A DNA stretch of 64,000 nucleotides, taken from Bizionia myxarmorum (lineage in GTDB: Bacteria > Bacteroidota > Bacteroidia > Flavobacteriales > Flavobacteriaceae). Location: assembly GCF_008086205.1 (NCBI RefSeq), contig NZ_VSKK01000001.1, positions 620,001 to 684,000 of the forward strand, read 5' to 3'. The translations under genes were made by a program, and so were the position numbers. Position 1 is the stretch's first letter. Each line of letters starts with the position of its first letter. The notes beneath the pieces are model-generated. The model was not told where the DNA came from and did no database searches. It saw nothing but the letters and a program-made list of their open reading frames with translations. This document shows, piece by piece, positions 1 through 8,460 of the stretch.

Positions 1-467
1 TTTTTAGAGATTTATACTAAATTATAGTGTAAAGGTTAATGTACAGTACGTTGTAAGGTTAACAAATTTAGATCTTAAAAAGTTTTAATTTAAGAAATAT
101 AACAATTTATTCAAAAATGGAATTTTTTGAAAGTTTTTTATACTAATCATGCAAGTTTGTACAACGTAAGCTAGTCGATTCAAAAAATGCAGTTCAGTTA
201 ATTTTAAAACCAATCGTTTGCAAATTATTGAAGTTGGTAATACCTAGAAATTTAAATTTAAAAATAAACTAAATAGAAGTTTCTTACCTATAAAATTTCT
301 ATAATAACACGTAATAATCTCTATTTTGGTGCAAATTGGAAAAGTGAAACACCAACGTAATTACTAAATGCATTTACATGTTTTCAATGTCAGTTGGCCT
401 GCCTGCCGTTAGGCAGGAGTGAAAGGGCGTATTTCAGCCATTTTGTATCGCGAACTTGTATCTAGAA
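1..467. other. AT-rich non-coding stretch
   Basis: No convincing gene is seen on either strand; short open frames here are interrupted and show no family resemblance. The only structured element is a small GC-rich hairpin at 402-417. The region lies downstream of the leftward tRNA-Cys gene and its terminator, so it may be the 3' intergenic space of a gene to the left of the window. Confidence 0.5.
402..417. repeat. GC-rich hairpin, possible dispersed repeat
   Basis: A perfect 6-bp stem (CCTGCC/GGCAGG) closes a GTTA loop in otherwise very AT-rich DNA. The base composition differs sharply from its surroundings. It is not followed by a T tract on the + strand, so it does not look like a terminator. 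Similar short GC-rich palindromes often occur many times in bacterial genomes, but only one copy is seen here, so repeat status is a guess. Confidence 0.3.
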
Positions 468-499
468 CAAAAAAAAACCTCCAACGTACGTTGAAGGTT
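468..499 (-). terminator. Rho-independent terminator of tRNA-Cys
   Basis: Read leftward, a near-perfect 12-bp stem (AACCTTCAACGT with ACGTTGGAGGTT, one G-U pair) is followed directly by nine T residues (A tract at 468-476 on the + strand). It starts only a few bases after the CCA end of the tRNA, as expected for a terminator of a single-tRNA transcript. Confidence 0.8.
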
Positions 500-501
500 C
501 T

Positions 502-575
502 TGGAGGTGTCGAGCGGATTCGAACCGCTGTAGCAGCTTTTGCAGAGCTGAGCCTAGCCACTCGGCCACGACACC
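502..575 (-). tRNA. tRNA-Cys (GCA)
   Basis: Read on the minus strand, the 7-bp acceptor stem GGTGTCG/CGACACC is intact. The D arm contains GCCGAGTGGCTAGGC. The anticodon stem CAGCT/AGCTG encloses the loop CTGCAAA, with anticodon GCA. The T arm contains GGTTCGAATCC. The discriminator base is U, the identity base for bacterial tRNA-Cys, and the 3' CCA is encoded (502-504). It is the only tRNA seen in the window and is followed by its own terminator. Confidence 0.95.
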
Positions 576-647
576 CAATTCCTTTAAATAAAAGGAGTCT
601 CTTTTTTAAGAGAGCACAAATGTAAAAAAAATATAACTACTTCGCTA

Positions 648-1016
648 CTACTTTTGCTTTTTTCGCTTTTCCTGCATTTTTATCGTCACCATTTCCACAT
701 CACCGCCAATTGGAGGATTCATTTTACTCACCCAAACAGTTGCTTTTGTAACCATTGTATCTTCATTAAAAATACGATTCAAAATACGTTTGGCAACCGT
801 TTCTAATAAATAAGAAGGTTTCGCCATTTCTTCGCGCACTATTCTATTTAAAAACACATAATCCACAGTATCATTTAGTGAATCAGATTTTGCTGATGCT
901 TGTAAATTAGCTTTGATCTCTAAATCCACACGATAATCACTACCAATTTTAGTTTCTTCTTTTAAGCAACCATGATTGGCAAATACCCGAATATTTTCAA
1001 CTTTGATAGTTCCCAT
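648..1016 (-). CDS. folB: Dihydroneopterin aldolase
   Basis: This enzyme cleaves 7,8-dihydroneopterin to 6-hydroxymethyl-dihydropterin and glycolaldehyde in cytosolic folate synthesis. The 122-residue length is typical of the family. The opening MGTIKVENIRVFANHGCLKEE matches the FolB start, with the conserved xxHGxxxxE pattern around residues 14-21. A LxxTVDY segment near 47-53 and YLLETVA near residue 69 hold the substrate-contact region (the LLE Glu binds the pterin in the family). Its start overlaps the stop of the upstream zinc-ribbon gene in a TAATG junction, so the two are probably translated from one leftward mRNA. Confidence 0.93.
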   Translation of the reverse strand: MGTIKVENIRVFANHGCLKEETKIGSDYRVDLEIKANLQASAKSDSLNDTVDYVFLNRIVREEMAKPSYLLETVAKRILNRIFNEDTMVTKATVWVSKMNPPIGGDVEMVTIKMQEKRKKQK

Positions 1017-1225
1017 TAGCTTGTAAAGAAATCAAAAACATTACTTAATCCACTGGTTTTAGTTTTGTAAAACTCCGTATACGTGCAGCGTGCGCACGTT
1101 ACAGAGGTAAATTTTTTATTTTGAATATCAAAAATTTTAGAGAAAGTACCACCTGTTGCGCGCATTTCACTTACTTGATAGTTTTTATGGTCGCATTTAG
1201 GACAGGAATAATTAAGTTGTTTCAT
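1016..1225 (-). CDS. Small zinc-ribbon protein, predicted nucleic-acid binding
   Basis: This 69-residue protein carries two CxxC knuckles, CPKC near residue 8 and CARC near residue 44, the layout of a zinc ribbon. It resembles the small COG3478-type zinc-ribbon proteins predicted to bind nucleic acid; no biochemical role is established that I can name. It lies immediately upstream of folB and shares a TAATG stop/start overlap with it, so the two should be cotranscribed. The spacing to the divergent glnS gene is about 100 bp. The function is inferred from the fold signature only. Confidence 0.75.
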   Translation of the reverse strand: MKQLNYSCPKCDHKNYQVSEMRATGGTFSKIFDIQNKKFTSVTCARCTYTEFYKTKTSGLSNVFDFFTS

Positions 1226-1328
1226 GGTCTGTTATTTTGGATAAAATTAAACAATAATGCGCGAAATGTTAATACAACAAACGTATATTTCCGTAATTTG
1301 CAGCAGTTTTTAAAAACACGTATTGAAT

Positions 1329-3323
1329 ATGTCTGAAGAAACAAAGTCACTCAATTTTATTGAACACATTATAGAAGAAGATTTAAGTAATGGTTTAAAA
1401 AAGGAAGCCTTGCGTTTTCGTTTTCCACCAGAACCTAATGGCTATTTGCATATTGGACACACTAAAGCCATTGGCATTAGCTTTGGTTTGGGCGAAAAAT
1501 ATAATGCGCCTGTAAACTTGCGTTTTGATGATACCAATCCAGCCAAAGAAGAGCAGGAGTACGTGGATGCTATTAAGCGTGATATTGCTTGGTTGGGCTA
1601 TAAATGGGCTGAAGAAGTGTATTCATCAGATTATTTTCAGCAGTTATATGATTGGGCAGTTGCTTTAATTAAAGAAGGTAAAGCGTATATAGATTCGCAA
1701 ACAAGTGCGGCTATGGCGGAACAAAAAGGAACACCAACGCAACCAGGTGTTGACGGTCCGTATCGAAACAGAAGTATTGAGCAGAATCTTGATTTATTTG
1801 AACGCATGAAAGCGGGCGAATTTCCAGAAGGTTCTCATGTTTTGCGTGCTAAAATAGATATGCAACATCCCAATATGCTTATGCGTGATCCGTTAATGTA
1901 TCGTATATTAAAGAAATCCCATCACAGAACTGGAAACGATTGGTGTATTTATCCTATGTACGACTGGACACATGGTGAAAGCGATTATATTGAACAAATA
2001 TCCCACTCTTTATGTTCGCTTGAATTTAAGCCGCACAGAGAGCTTTATGATTGGTTTAAGGACCAAGTATATAAATATCAACCAGAAGCGCTACCAATGC
2101 TTCCAAAACAGCGTGAATTTGCACGTTTAAACTTAAGTTATACTATTATGAGCAAACGTAAGTTGCTCAAATTAGTAGAAGAAGGCATCGTTACAGGATG
2201 GGATGATCCAAGAATGCCAACTATTTCAGGCTTGCGTCGTCGTGGATATACGCCAGAATCTATTAAACAATTTATTGATAAAGTAGGTGTCGCCAAAAGA
2301 GATAACGTAATTGATGTTTCGCTTTTAGAATTCTGTATCCGTGAAGATTTAAACAAATCGGCACCACGTGTTATGGCTGTTTTAGATCCCATTAAATTGG
2401 TAATTACTAATTATCCAGAAGATAAAGAAGAGTGGCTAGAAGCTGAAAATAATCAGGAAGATGAGAGCGCTGGTTTTAGAAAAGTGCCATTTTCTCGTGA
2501 ATTATATATTGAAAAAGATGATTTTAAAGAAGAAGCTTCTGATAATTTCTTTAGGTTAAAATTAGGTGGTAACGTGCGACTTAAAAATGCCTACATCATC
2601 ACGGCAAATTCTGTTGTGAAAAATGATAAAGGTGAAATAACTGAAGTGCATTGTACGTATACAGAAGATACAGAGAAAAAAGTAAAAGGAACCTTACATT
2701 GGGTTTCTATAAAACATGCTATAAAAGCTGAAGTGCGCGAATACGATCGTCTGTTTAATGATGAAGCACCAGACAGTCATGTGGAAATGGATTTTATGGA
2801 ATTTATTAATGACAATTCTTTAAAAATTGTTGAAGCATTCATAGAACCAAGTTTAGCAGATGCGAAAATAGGGGAGCAGTTTCAGTTTCAACGTTTGGGC
2901 TATTTTAATGTGGATGATGATAGTTCTTCAGAAAAATTAATTTTCAATAAAACCGTCGGTTTAAAAGATTCTTGGGCTAAACAAAAGCCTAAAACAACTG
3001 CAAACCAGCCTAAAACTGAACAAAAGCGTCCAGCAATCGAGCTTATAAAACAATACGGTAAAAAGTATGATAAATTACCAGACGATAAGCGTGAAGAAGC
3101 CAAAGAAGCTATTCAAGAATTAGCAAAGCATGTTAATTACGATGATTTAGAACCTTTGTTTAATACATCCGTTAAAAAATCAGGAACGCGTATTATAACC
3201 ATGATTAGTTTAGGCGTATTGCTTAAAAAAGGATTGGAAAAGAACGATGCTATAAACGATTTTATAACGACAGCTTTAGAAGATAAAAATAAATTATTAG
3301 TAGAAGAAGCTAAAGCTTTATAA
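1329..3323 (+). CDS. glnS: Glutamine--tRNA ligase with C-terminal extension
   Basis: This class I aminoacyl-tRNA synthetase charges tRNA-Gln. The HIGH signature is seen at residues 41-44 within PPEPNGYLHIGHTKA, and the KMSKS equivalent is MSKRK near residue 274. The anticodon-binding beta-barrels follow to about residue 550. A tail of about 110 residues then extends the protein to 664 residues, against about 550 for E. coli GlnRS. It begins with a Lys/Pro/Gln linker followed by helical sequence, reminiscent of YqeY-type tails on some bacterial GlnRS but not securely assigned. I chose ATG at 1329; an in-frame TTG two codons earlier is less likely. A strong terminator follows. Confidence 0.96.
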   Translation: MSEETKSLNFIEHIIEEDLSNGLKKEALRFRFPPEPNGYLHIGHTKAIGISFGLGEKYNAPVNLRFDDTNPAKEEQEYVDAIKRDIAWLGYKWAEEVYSSDYFQQLYDWAVALIKEGKAYIDSQTSAAMAEQKGTPTQPGVDGPYRNRSIEQNLDLFERMKAGEFPEGSHVLRAKIDMQHPNMLMRDPLMYRILKKSHHRTGNDWCIYPMYDWTHGESDYIEQISHSLCSLEFKPHRELYDWFKDQVYKYQPEALPMLPKQREFARLNLSYTIMSKRKLLKLVEEGIVTGWDDPRMPTISGLRRRGYTPESIKQFIDKVGVAKRDNVIDVSLLEFCIREDLNKSAPRVMAVLDPIKLVITNYPEDKEEWLEAENNQEDESAGFRKVPFSRELYIEKDDFKEEASDNFFRLKLGGNVRLKNAYIITANSVVKNDKGEITEVHCTYTEDTEKKVKGTLHWVSIKHAIKAEVREYDRLFNDEAPDSHVEMDFMEFINDNSLKIVEAFIEPSLADAKIGEQFQFQRLGYFNVDDDSSSEKLIFNKTVGLKDSWAKQKPKTTANQPKTEQKRPAIELIKQYGKKYDKLPDDKREEAKEAIQELAKHVNYDDLEPLFNTSVKKSGTRIITMISLGVLLKKGLEKNDAINDFITTALEDKNKLLVEEAKAL

Positions 3324-3332
3324 TCAAAACCT

Positions 3333-3366
3333 AAAATCCACAAGCTTTTAAACTTGTGGATTTTTT
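3333..3366 (+). terminator. Terminator after glnS
   Basis: A stem of about 10 bp (AATCCACAAG with CTTGTGGATT) with a short A/T-rich loop is followed by a run of six T residues. It begins about ten bases after the glnS stop, and the next gene starts at 3385, so it probably separates the two transcripts. Confidence 0.85.
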
Positions 3367-3384
3367 ATATATAATGCTATTATT

Positions 3385-4509
3385 TTGAAGATTAAAATTC
3401 TCTTTTTAGGCCTCCTTTTATGCTTCGTTCAGTTTATGACAGCACAAACGGACTATCCTGTTTTAACGGAATTTTGCACAGATAATGCCCAATTATTTAC
3501 TGCAGATGAAGTGCTAGCTTTAAATACTAAACTTAAAAATTTTGAAATTGAAACCACGCATCAAATTGTGGTGGTTACTGTAAATAGTTTAGAAAATAAT
3601 TCTATTGAAGAGTTTGCGCTTCGTGTTTATGAAATCAATAAAATTGGTCAAAAAGGGGAGGACAATGGACTATTAATTCTGATAGCTAAAGACGATAGGG
3701 AATTTAGAATTGAAGTGGGTTATGGTTTAGAACCGATCATTACGGATGCGCTCGCCTCTAGAATCACCAGAAATATAATGACGCCTGAGTTTAAAAATGG
3801 CGATTTTTACAAGGGAGTCGATTTAGCTACAGATGAAATAATTAATTTTATTAGCAATCCTAAATATGCTGAAGAGTTGACAAATGTTGATGAGTTTGCC
3901 AATGTTAATGAGGTGAATGAACTTAAGAATATGCCTTTTGTATTTACAATTTTAATAGCTTGCGTGGTTTTCGCATTTCTGGGTGTATTTATTTTTGTGG
4001 GTGGTGCCTTATTTATGTCTTCTTTTAGAAAATTAATAAATCTTTACAAGGGATTAATTACGGGAAAAGTAAGCGTGCTATCCTTTCCATTTGTATTAAT
4101 TGGTCTACTTTTTACTATACTTTTTTCACTGCCTTTTATTATCGTGCCTTTAATTTTTGCTATTATGTTTTCAGGCATGCTTTTCTTTAATAAAAATCCA
4201 GATGAAATATATGATGCATTTTACAGCACAGGTTTATTAACTATTCCAATAGGAGTGAGTTTTGTGGGTATTATAATCATTTTGCTTCCTGTTATTTTGG
4301 CCTTTTTAGGTAGAAAGAATAGCCTGTATGACCCTATTAAGTTTTCATTTTTAAAATCGGACAAGCGCTATATGACCAAGAATTTTTCGTCGTCAGGATC
4401 TAGTAGCGGCAGTAGCCATTCCTCTAGAAGTCCATCAAGCCGATCATCCAGCAGTTTTTCTGGTGGTGGCGGCAGATCTGGCGGTGGCGGTTCCAGTGGG
4501 AGATGGTAA
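3385..4509 (+). CDS. TPM-domain membrane protein, YgcG-like
   Basis: The order is a signal peptide (residues 1-21, ending MTAQ), a TPM domain (about 25-160, with VVVTVNSLE and the DNGLLILIA/FRIEVGYGLEP signature), hydrophobic segments between about 185 and 310, and a Ser/Gly-rich tail (about 325-374) ending GGGGSSGRW. TPM domains (Psb32/MOLO-1 superfamily) sit on the outer face of the inner membrane. They are linked to photosystem repair in plants and receptor modulation in animals; the bacterial role is not settled. The start appears to be TTG at 3385, because it gives a clean signal peptide and no in-frame ATG lies nearby upstream. Confidence 0.85.
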   Translation: MKIKILFLGLLLCFVQFMTAQTDYPVLTEFCTDNAQLFTADEVLALNTKLKNFEIETTHQIVVVTVNSLENNSIEEFALRVYEINKIGQKGEDNGLLILIAKDDREFRIEVGYGLEPIITDALASRITRNIMTPEFKNGDFYKGVDLATDEIINFISNPKYAEELTNVDEFANVNEVNELKNMPFVFTILIACVVFAFLGVFIFVGGALFMSSFRKLINLYKGLITGKVSVLSFPFVLIGLLFTILFSLPFIIVPLIFAIMFSGMLFFNKNPDEIYDAFYSTGLLTIPIGVSFVGIIIILLPVILAFLGRKNSLYDPIKFSFLKSDKRYMTKNFSSSGSSSGSSHSSRSPSSRSSSSFSGGGGRSGGGGSSGRW

Positions 4510-4642
4510 AAATGTCTTCTTAAATTTGAATTTTCGCTCATCAATTCTAGATTAAGATGTTTCTGTGATTTGCAGTCGTTGGAAATCGATAAACCAGAAT
4601 TTTAATATATCTTTAAATCACTAATTTTTCAAAAAGTGAACC

Positions 4643-5125
4643 ATGGATATTAATTTTATAGCCATTTTAGTGGCTGCTTTTGTACCCGTAATTATGGGTT
4701 ATATTTGGTATAATCCAAGAACCTTTGGTGCTATTTGGATATGTGAAGCAGGTTTAACTTCGGAAATTTTAAAGAAAGGTAACCTCGTTAAAATAGTTAT
4801 TTTAACCGTAGTATTTTCATTTATAATCGCTTTTGTATTACAATTTTACACCATTCATCAAACTGGTGCTTTAGGAATGATAGGCGGAAATTCAACAGAC
4901 GCTTTACCTTCTTACACTGCTTTTATGGCCGATTATGGTACCGCATTCAGAACTTTCAAACATGGCGCTTTGCATGGTTTTATGGCGGGAGCTATATTCA
5001 TTTTTCCAGTGTTAGCAATTAATGCGTTGTTTGAACGAAGAAGCTGGAAATATGTTTTTATAAATAGCGGATATTGGATAGTATGTACTACAATTATGGG
5101 CGGAATTGTTTGCGGTTGGAATTAA
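4643..5125 (+). CDS. DUF1761 family membrane protein
   Basis: This is a 160-residue protein with four hydrophobic segments: residues about 4-24, 48-68, 110-128 and 138-158. It has the family pattern near the N terminus, VPVIMGYIWYNPRTFG. It matches the general look of DUF1761, a small integral membrane family of unknown function. It stands alone, 130 bp after the TPM gene and followed by a terminator-like hairpin. Confidence 0.75.
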   Translation: MDINFIAILVAAFVPVIMGYIWYNPRTFGAIWICEAGLTSEILKKGNLVKIVILTVVFSFIIAFVLQFYTIHQTGALGMIGGNSTDALPSYTAFMADYGTAFRTFKHGALHGFMAGAIFIFPVLAINALFERRSWKYVFINSGYWIVCTTIMGGIVCGWN

Positions 5126-5146
5126 TTTGTAATGAATATATAATAC

Positions 5147-5177
5147 GAAAGACTGATGTACACAATCCGTCTTTTTT
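5147..5177 (+). terminator. Terminator after the DUF1761 gene
   Basis: A stem of AAAGAC plus GAT pairs with ATC plus GTCTTT, with one internal mismatch, and runs straight into seven T residues (5171-5177). It lies 22 bases after the stop of the DUF1761 gene, just before the TTG start at 5187. Confidence 0.6.
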
Positions 5178-5186
5178 CATAAAACT

Positions 5187-6347
5187 TTGGTAAAAACAAA
5201 ACTATTTACATCTGCGCATACCTTACCATCAGCTTGGGATGCTTTGGTTTATCATGACATTTTTTTGCAATCTGCTTATTTAAAAGCTTTAGAAGCAGCA
5301 GCACCAGACAACATTACTATATATTATTTAGCGTTTTATAGAAACCAAGAATTAATAGGTGTTTCCATAATTCAGCGTGTAAAATTATATTTGAATGATA
5401 TGTTCAGAAATGCAGATGATTCTTGCTATAAAGAACGTTTTAAAAATCAGATTTCTAGGGTTTTAAAAGGTAATATTCTAGTAGTTGGAAATATAACGCA
5501 TACGGGTCAGCATGGTATATATTACAATCAAAATGTAGTGTCAGATTCCGAATTTACTAACGCTTTATTGGATGCTGTTACAGTATTAGAAAAAGAGATT
5601 AAAACCGTTTACAACAAGAAGATTCGTGCGGTTTTATTGAAGGATTATTTTCTAACAGATGCGATTCACACCAACCACAATGCACTGAATACATTAGGTT
5701 TTCATCAGTTAGCTGTTCAACCTAATATGATTATGAACATTCCAGAAAATTGGTCAACTTTTGACAATTATTTGGCCGCTCTGCATAAAAAATATCGGGA
5801 TCGTTATAAATCAGCCCGAAAGAAAGCCCAGGATATTTCCACCATAGAATTAGATGAAGCTGCTATTTTAAAGCAATCTGAAATATTATATAAATTGTAT
5901 AAAAACGTTTCTAACAACGCTAAAATTAACTCTTTTATATTGCCCGAAAATCACTTTTTCACTTTCAAAAAAGAATTAGGAGACAACTTTAAAGTATTTG
6001 GCTATTATTTAAAAGAGGAGTTAGTAGGATTTTACACACTTTTGATAAATAACAACTATTTGGAAACCTACTTTCTAGGCTATGATTCTAATTACCAATT
6101 CAAACATCAGCTGTATCTAAATATGCTTTATGACATGGCAGAATTTGGCATTAAAAATCAGTTTAAAGCCATTGTTTATGCCCGAACAGCTATGGAAATA
6201 AAAAGTTCCGTGGGTGCAAAACCTCAAAAAATGCTGATGTATTTAAAGCATACCAATTGGTTTATGAATACGCTGCTAAAATATATATTTAAACTCATGA
6301 ATCCCGCCAAGGACTGGGAAGAGCGGCATCCTTTCAAAATGAATTAA
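5187..6347 (+). CDS. GNAT-fold acyltransferase, FemAB-like
   Basis: The 386-residue cytosolic protein has no signal peptide. The C-terminal half (about residues 190-345) resembles the FemAB-like GNAT domain (Acetyltransf_6). It has a basic stretch KKYRDRYKSARKKA near 205, then FKVFGYYLKEELVGFYTLL near 268 and a YLETYFLGYD strand near 291. Family members transfer acyl or aminoacyl groups, often in cell-envelope synthesis; the substrate is unknown here. The start is a TTG at 5187, the first start codon of the frame just downstream of the terminator. Confidence 0.65.
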   Translation: MVKTKLFTSAHTLPSAWDALVYHDIFLQSAYLKALEAAAPDNITIYYLAFYRNQELIGVSIIQRVKLYLNDMFRNADDSCYKERFKNQISRVLKGNILVVGNITHTGQHGIYYNQNVVSDSEFTNALLDAVTVLEKEIKTVYNKKIRAVLLKDYFLTDAIHTNHNALNTLGFHQLAVQPNMIMNIPENWSTFDNYLAALHKKYRDRYKSARKKAQDISTIELDEAAILKQSEILYKLYKNVSNNAKINSFILPENHFFTFKKELGDNFKVFGYYLKEELVGFYTLLINNNYLETYFLGYDSNYQFKHQLYLNMLYDMAEFGIKNQFKAIVYARTAMEIKSSVGAKPQKMLMYLKHTNWFMNTLLKYIFKLMNPAKDWEERHPFKMN

Positions 6348-6420
6348 CAAATAGCTAACACATTTTCTTTTTTTATGCATGTGTTTTTTGATACCTTTTA
6401 TGAACTTAAATATAAATAAT

Positions 6421-6627
6421 ATGAAAACGGTAAAAGAACTCCTAACTGAAATTTCAACAGTAACTAGAAATATTGAAACCAATTATCCGGAAGTTTATGA
6501 ACATTTAGATGAGATTCCTAGTACCATTCCTAGTGAAAAAAACCCTGAAATAAGCACGAAAGAACTGGAAGATTATTTAGAAAGTTTGATTGCAATTATC
6601 ACAAAATATAAAGAGGAACATCAGTAG
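6421..6627 (+). CDS. Small acidic protein of unknown function
   Basis: A 68-residue acidic protein starting MKTVKELLTEISTVTRNIE, predicted almost entirely helical. I do not recognise a family. The frame is open from 6379, but ATG at 6421 follows an AT-rich leader and gives a sensible N terminus. The upstream residues look like read-through of non-coding DNA. Its stop lies inside a long inverted repeat at 6611-6665, and it converges with the leftward SPFH gene. Confidence 0.55.
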   Translation: MKTVKELLTEISTVTRNIETNYPEVYEHLDEIPSTIPSEKNPEISTKELEDYLESLIAIITKYKEEHQ

Positions 6628-6665
6628 TAAACCGTTTAAAGTTTTTCTACTTACATGTTCCTCTT
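6611..6665. repeat. Long inverted repeat between convergent genes
   Basis: An 11-bp perfect inverted repeat (AAGAGGAACAT at 6611-6621 and ATGTTCCTCTT at 6655-6665) encloses a second 5-bp pair (AGTAG at 6623-6627, CTACT at 6647-6651). It spans the stop codon of the small acidic protein and faces the end of the SPFH gene. No clean T tract follows on the + strand, but leftward reading enters a T-rich stretch. It probably acts as a shared 3' stabilising or terminating hairpin. Confidence 0.5.
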
Positions 6666-6693
6666 AAAAAAGGTAATTCGTGTTTTGAAGACC

Positions 6694-7611
6694 TTATTCT
6701 TTAGTCTTTTTGTTATTCTTCATGGCTTCACCAATCTGATTACTAGCAGCAAAACTTGCTACCATATCATTTAGCATATTACTTCCAGCTTGTGGTGCAT
6801 TTGGCAGTAAAATTAAGTTACTATTTGTGGCTTCACCTAAAGATTGAAGTGTATCATAATGCTGCGTTACAACAATTAATGCAGAAGCTTCTTGAGAGTT
6901 AATACCCACACGATTTAATACTTCAACAGACTCTTCTAATCCACGTGCAATTTCACGACGCTGATCCGCGATACCTTGACCTTGTAAACGTTTACTTTCG
7001 GCCTCAGCTTTTGCTTTTTCAACAATTAAAATACGTTGTGCATCACCTTCATATTGTGCGGCAGTTTTTTCTCTATCTGCAGCATTAATACGGTTCATGG
7101 CTATTTTTACTTGAGGATCTGGATCAATATCGGTAACTAACGTTCTAATAATATCAAAACCATAATCCATCATAGCATCATTTAATTCTGCTTTTACAGC
7201 CAATGCAATATCATCTTTTTTCACAAAAACATCATCTAATTTCATTTTTGGAACTTCAGCACGAACCACATCAAATACATAACTTGTAATTTGCTCATGC
7301 GGGTAATCCAACTTGTAAAAAGCATCGTAAACTTTTTCTGTAACTACTTTGTATTGCACAGAAACTTTAAGTTTTACAAATACATCATCCAGCGTTTTGG
7401 TTTCTATAATAACATCTAATTGCTGAATCTTTAAACTTAAACGTCCTGCAACACGGTCAACAATTGGAATTTTCATGTGTAAACCTGATTGGCGAATACT
7501 GTGAAACTTTCCAAAGCGCTCAATAATGGCGGCTGTTTGCTGTTTTACCACAAAAAATGAGGAAAACAGAATGAAAAGTCCAATTAAAATTAATGGAATA
7601 AAAAATATCAT
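6694..7611 (-). CDS. SPFH/Band 7 membrane protein, stomatin-like
   Basis: The 305-residue protein has one N-terminal membrane segment (about residues 2-22). The SPFH domain (about 22-185) includes the typical AAIIERFGKF start and RLSLKIQQLDV. A helical region rich in Ala/Glu/Lys with AAQYEGDAQRILIVEKAKAEAE follows (about 185-230), then a C-terminal coiled segment. This architecture is that of QmcA/stomatin proteins, which form large ring-like oligomers in membrane microdomains and often regulate proteases. There is no neighbouring NfeD gene, so it is the stand-alone type. Confidence 0.88.
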   Translation of the reverse strand: MIFFIPLILIGLFILFSSFFVVKQQTAAIIERFGKFHSIRQSGLHMKIPIVDRVAGRLSLKIQQLDVIIETKTLDDVFVKLKVSVQYKVVTEKVYDAFYKLDYPHEQITSYVFDVVRAEVPKMKLDDVFVKKDDIALAVKAELNDAMMDYGFDIIRTLVTDIDPDPQVKIAMNRINAADREKTAAQYEGDAQRILIVEKAKAEAESKRLQGQGIADQRREIARGLEESVEVLNRVGINSQEASALIVVTQHYDTLQSLGEATNSNLILLPNAPQAGSNMLNDMVASFAASNQIGEAMKNNKKTKE

Positions 7612-7740
7612 AGCTTGTTTTTTAAATTAAAAATGGACTTCTAAATTACGCTATATTTTAATGGAATAAGGTGATTTTCAAAGAAATCTACACGCTTGAA
7701 TTCTACATGAAGAAAATTAAAAATTTAATATTTTTTTCCC

Positions 7741-7748
7741 TAGTTTTG
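7741..7748 (+). promoter_or_regulatory. Possible -7 box for the 7769 gene
   Basis: TAGTTTTG fits the Bacteroidota consensus TAnnTTTG, 20 bp before the ATG at 7769. No TTG was found at the expected -33 distance, so support rests on one element. Confidence 0.4.
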
Positions 7749-7768
7749 TTATAAATCCCTAGCTCATC

Positions 7769-8452
7769 ATGTTAAACTCAAAATCAGGAATTCTATTTGC
7801 AGCTATTTGTATCAGTTTAATTACAATGGGTTTTGGCCAGCCAAAAAACTATAAAATTGTAAATGGCATTGGTATTTATGGTGGTTTAACACAGTATGAT
7901 ATTGTAACCGATAATTTCACCACTAAAAAAGATAATGGCTGGATGCTTGGCGCTTCTGCAACTGTCGATTTGCCGAACAAGTGGTACAACATGAGCTATA
8001 CTATTCAGTTAGCTGAAAATCATTTAGGGATTGCTGCAAAGCCTGTATTGCTTTCTAATGAAGAATTCGTTGACTTTAAAATATTGACGGCTCAAATAGC
8101 CTTATTAATGCATGTGAAGTTAATTGAAAGCTTTTTAACTATTGATGTGGGACCCATGCTTCAATACAATGGCCAATTGGAACTAGATGATAAAAATCAA
8201 GAAAATTATTTTATTGCGAATTACACCAATTTACAAGCGAAAGATATCCGTGAAATCAGCCAATTTAACGTGGATGGCGCGATTGGTTTATCGGCTGGAT
8301 TTAGTCACTTTCGTTTAAAAGCTCAATATATTTATGGCTTTTTAAACACCTTTAATAAGTTAAATGATCCCGATTTAGACCAAACTGGAAACCCAGGAAA
8401 ATTTAAAGGAAATCAATCTATGTTGGCGTTTACAGCAATGATTTCGTTTTAA
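7769..8452 (+). CDS. Predicted outer-membrane beta-barrel protein
   Basis: The 227-residue protein has a signal peptide (residues 1-23, ending GFGQ). Alternating hydrophobic and aromatic strands follow, and the C terminus ends in a membrane strand with terminal Phe (SMLAFTAMISF), the usual end of an outer-membrane barrel. The length and pattern suit the 8-stranded PorT/OmpW-like barrels common in Bacteroidota, but no exact family is identified. It converges with the 8461 gene, leaving only 8 bp between stops. Confidence 0.65.
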   Translation: MLNSKSGILFAAICISLITMGFGQPKNYKIVNGIGIYGGLTQYDIVTDNFTTKKDNGWMLGASATVDLPNKWYNMSYTIQLAENHLGIAAKPVLLSNEEFVDFKILTAQIALLMHVKLIESFLTIDVGPMLQYNGQLELDDKNQENYFIANYTNLQAKDIREISQFNVDGAIGLSAGFSHFRLKAQYIYGFLNTFNKLNDPDLDQTGNPGKFKGNQSMLAFTAMISF

Positions 8453-8460
8453 AAAAACAG

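Noticed and set aside
419-625. 68-codon open frame on the + strand
   Set aside because: It runs antisense through the tRNA-Cys gene and its terminator and has no family resemblance.
1121-1336. 71-codon + strand frame over the zinc-ribbon gene and glnS leader
   Set aside because: It is antisense to the zinc-ribbon gene and overlaps the glnS start in another frame; composition is not protein-like.
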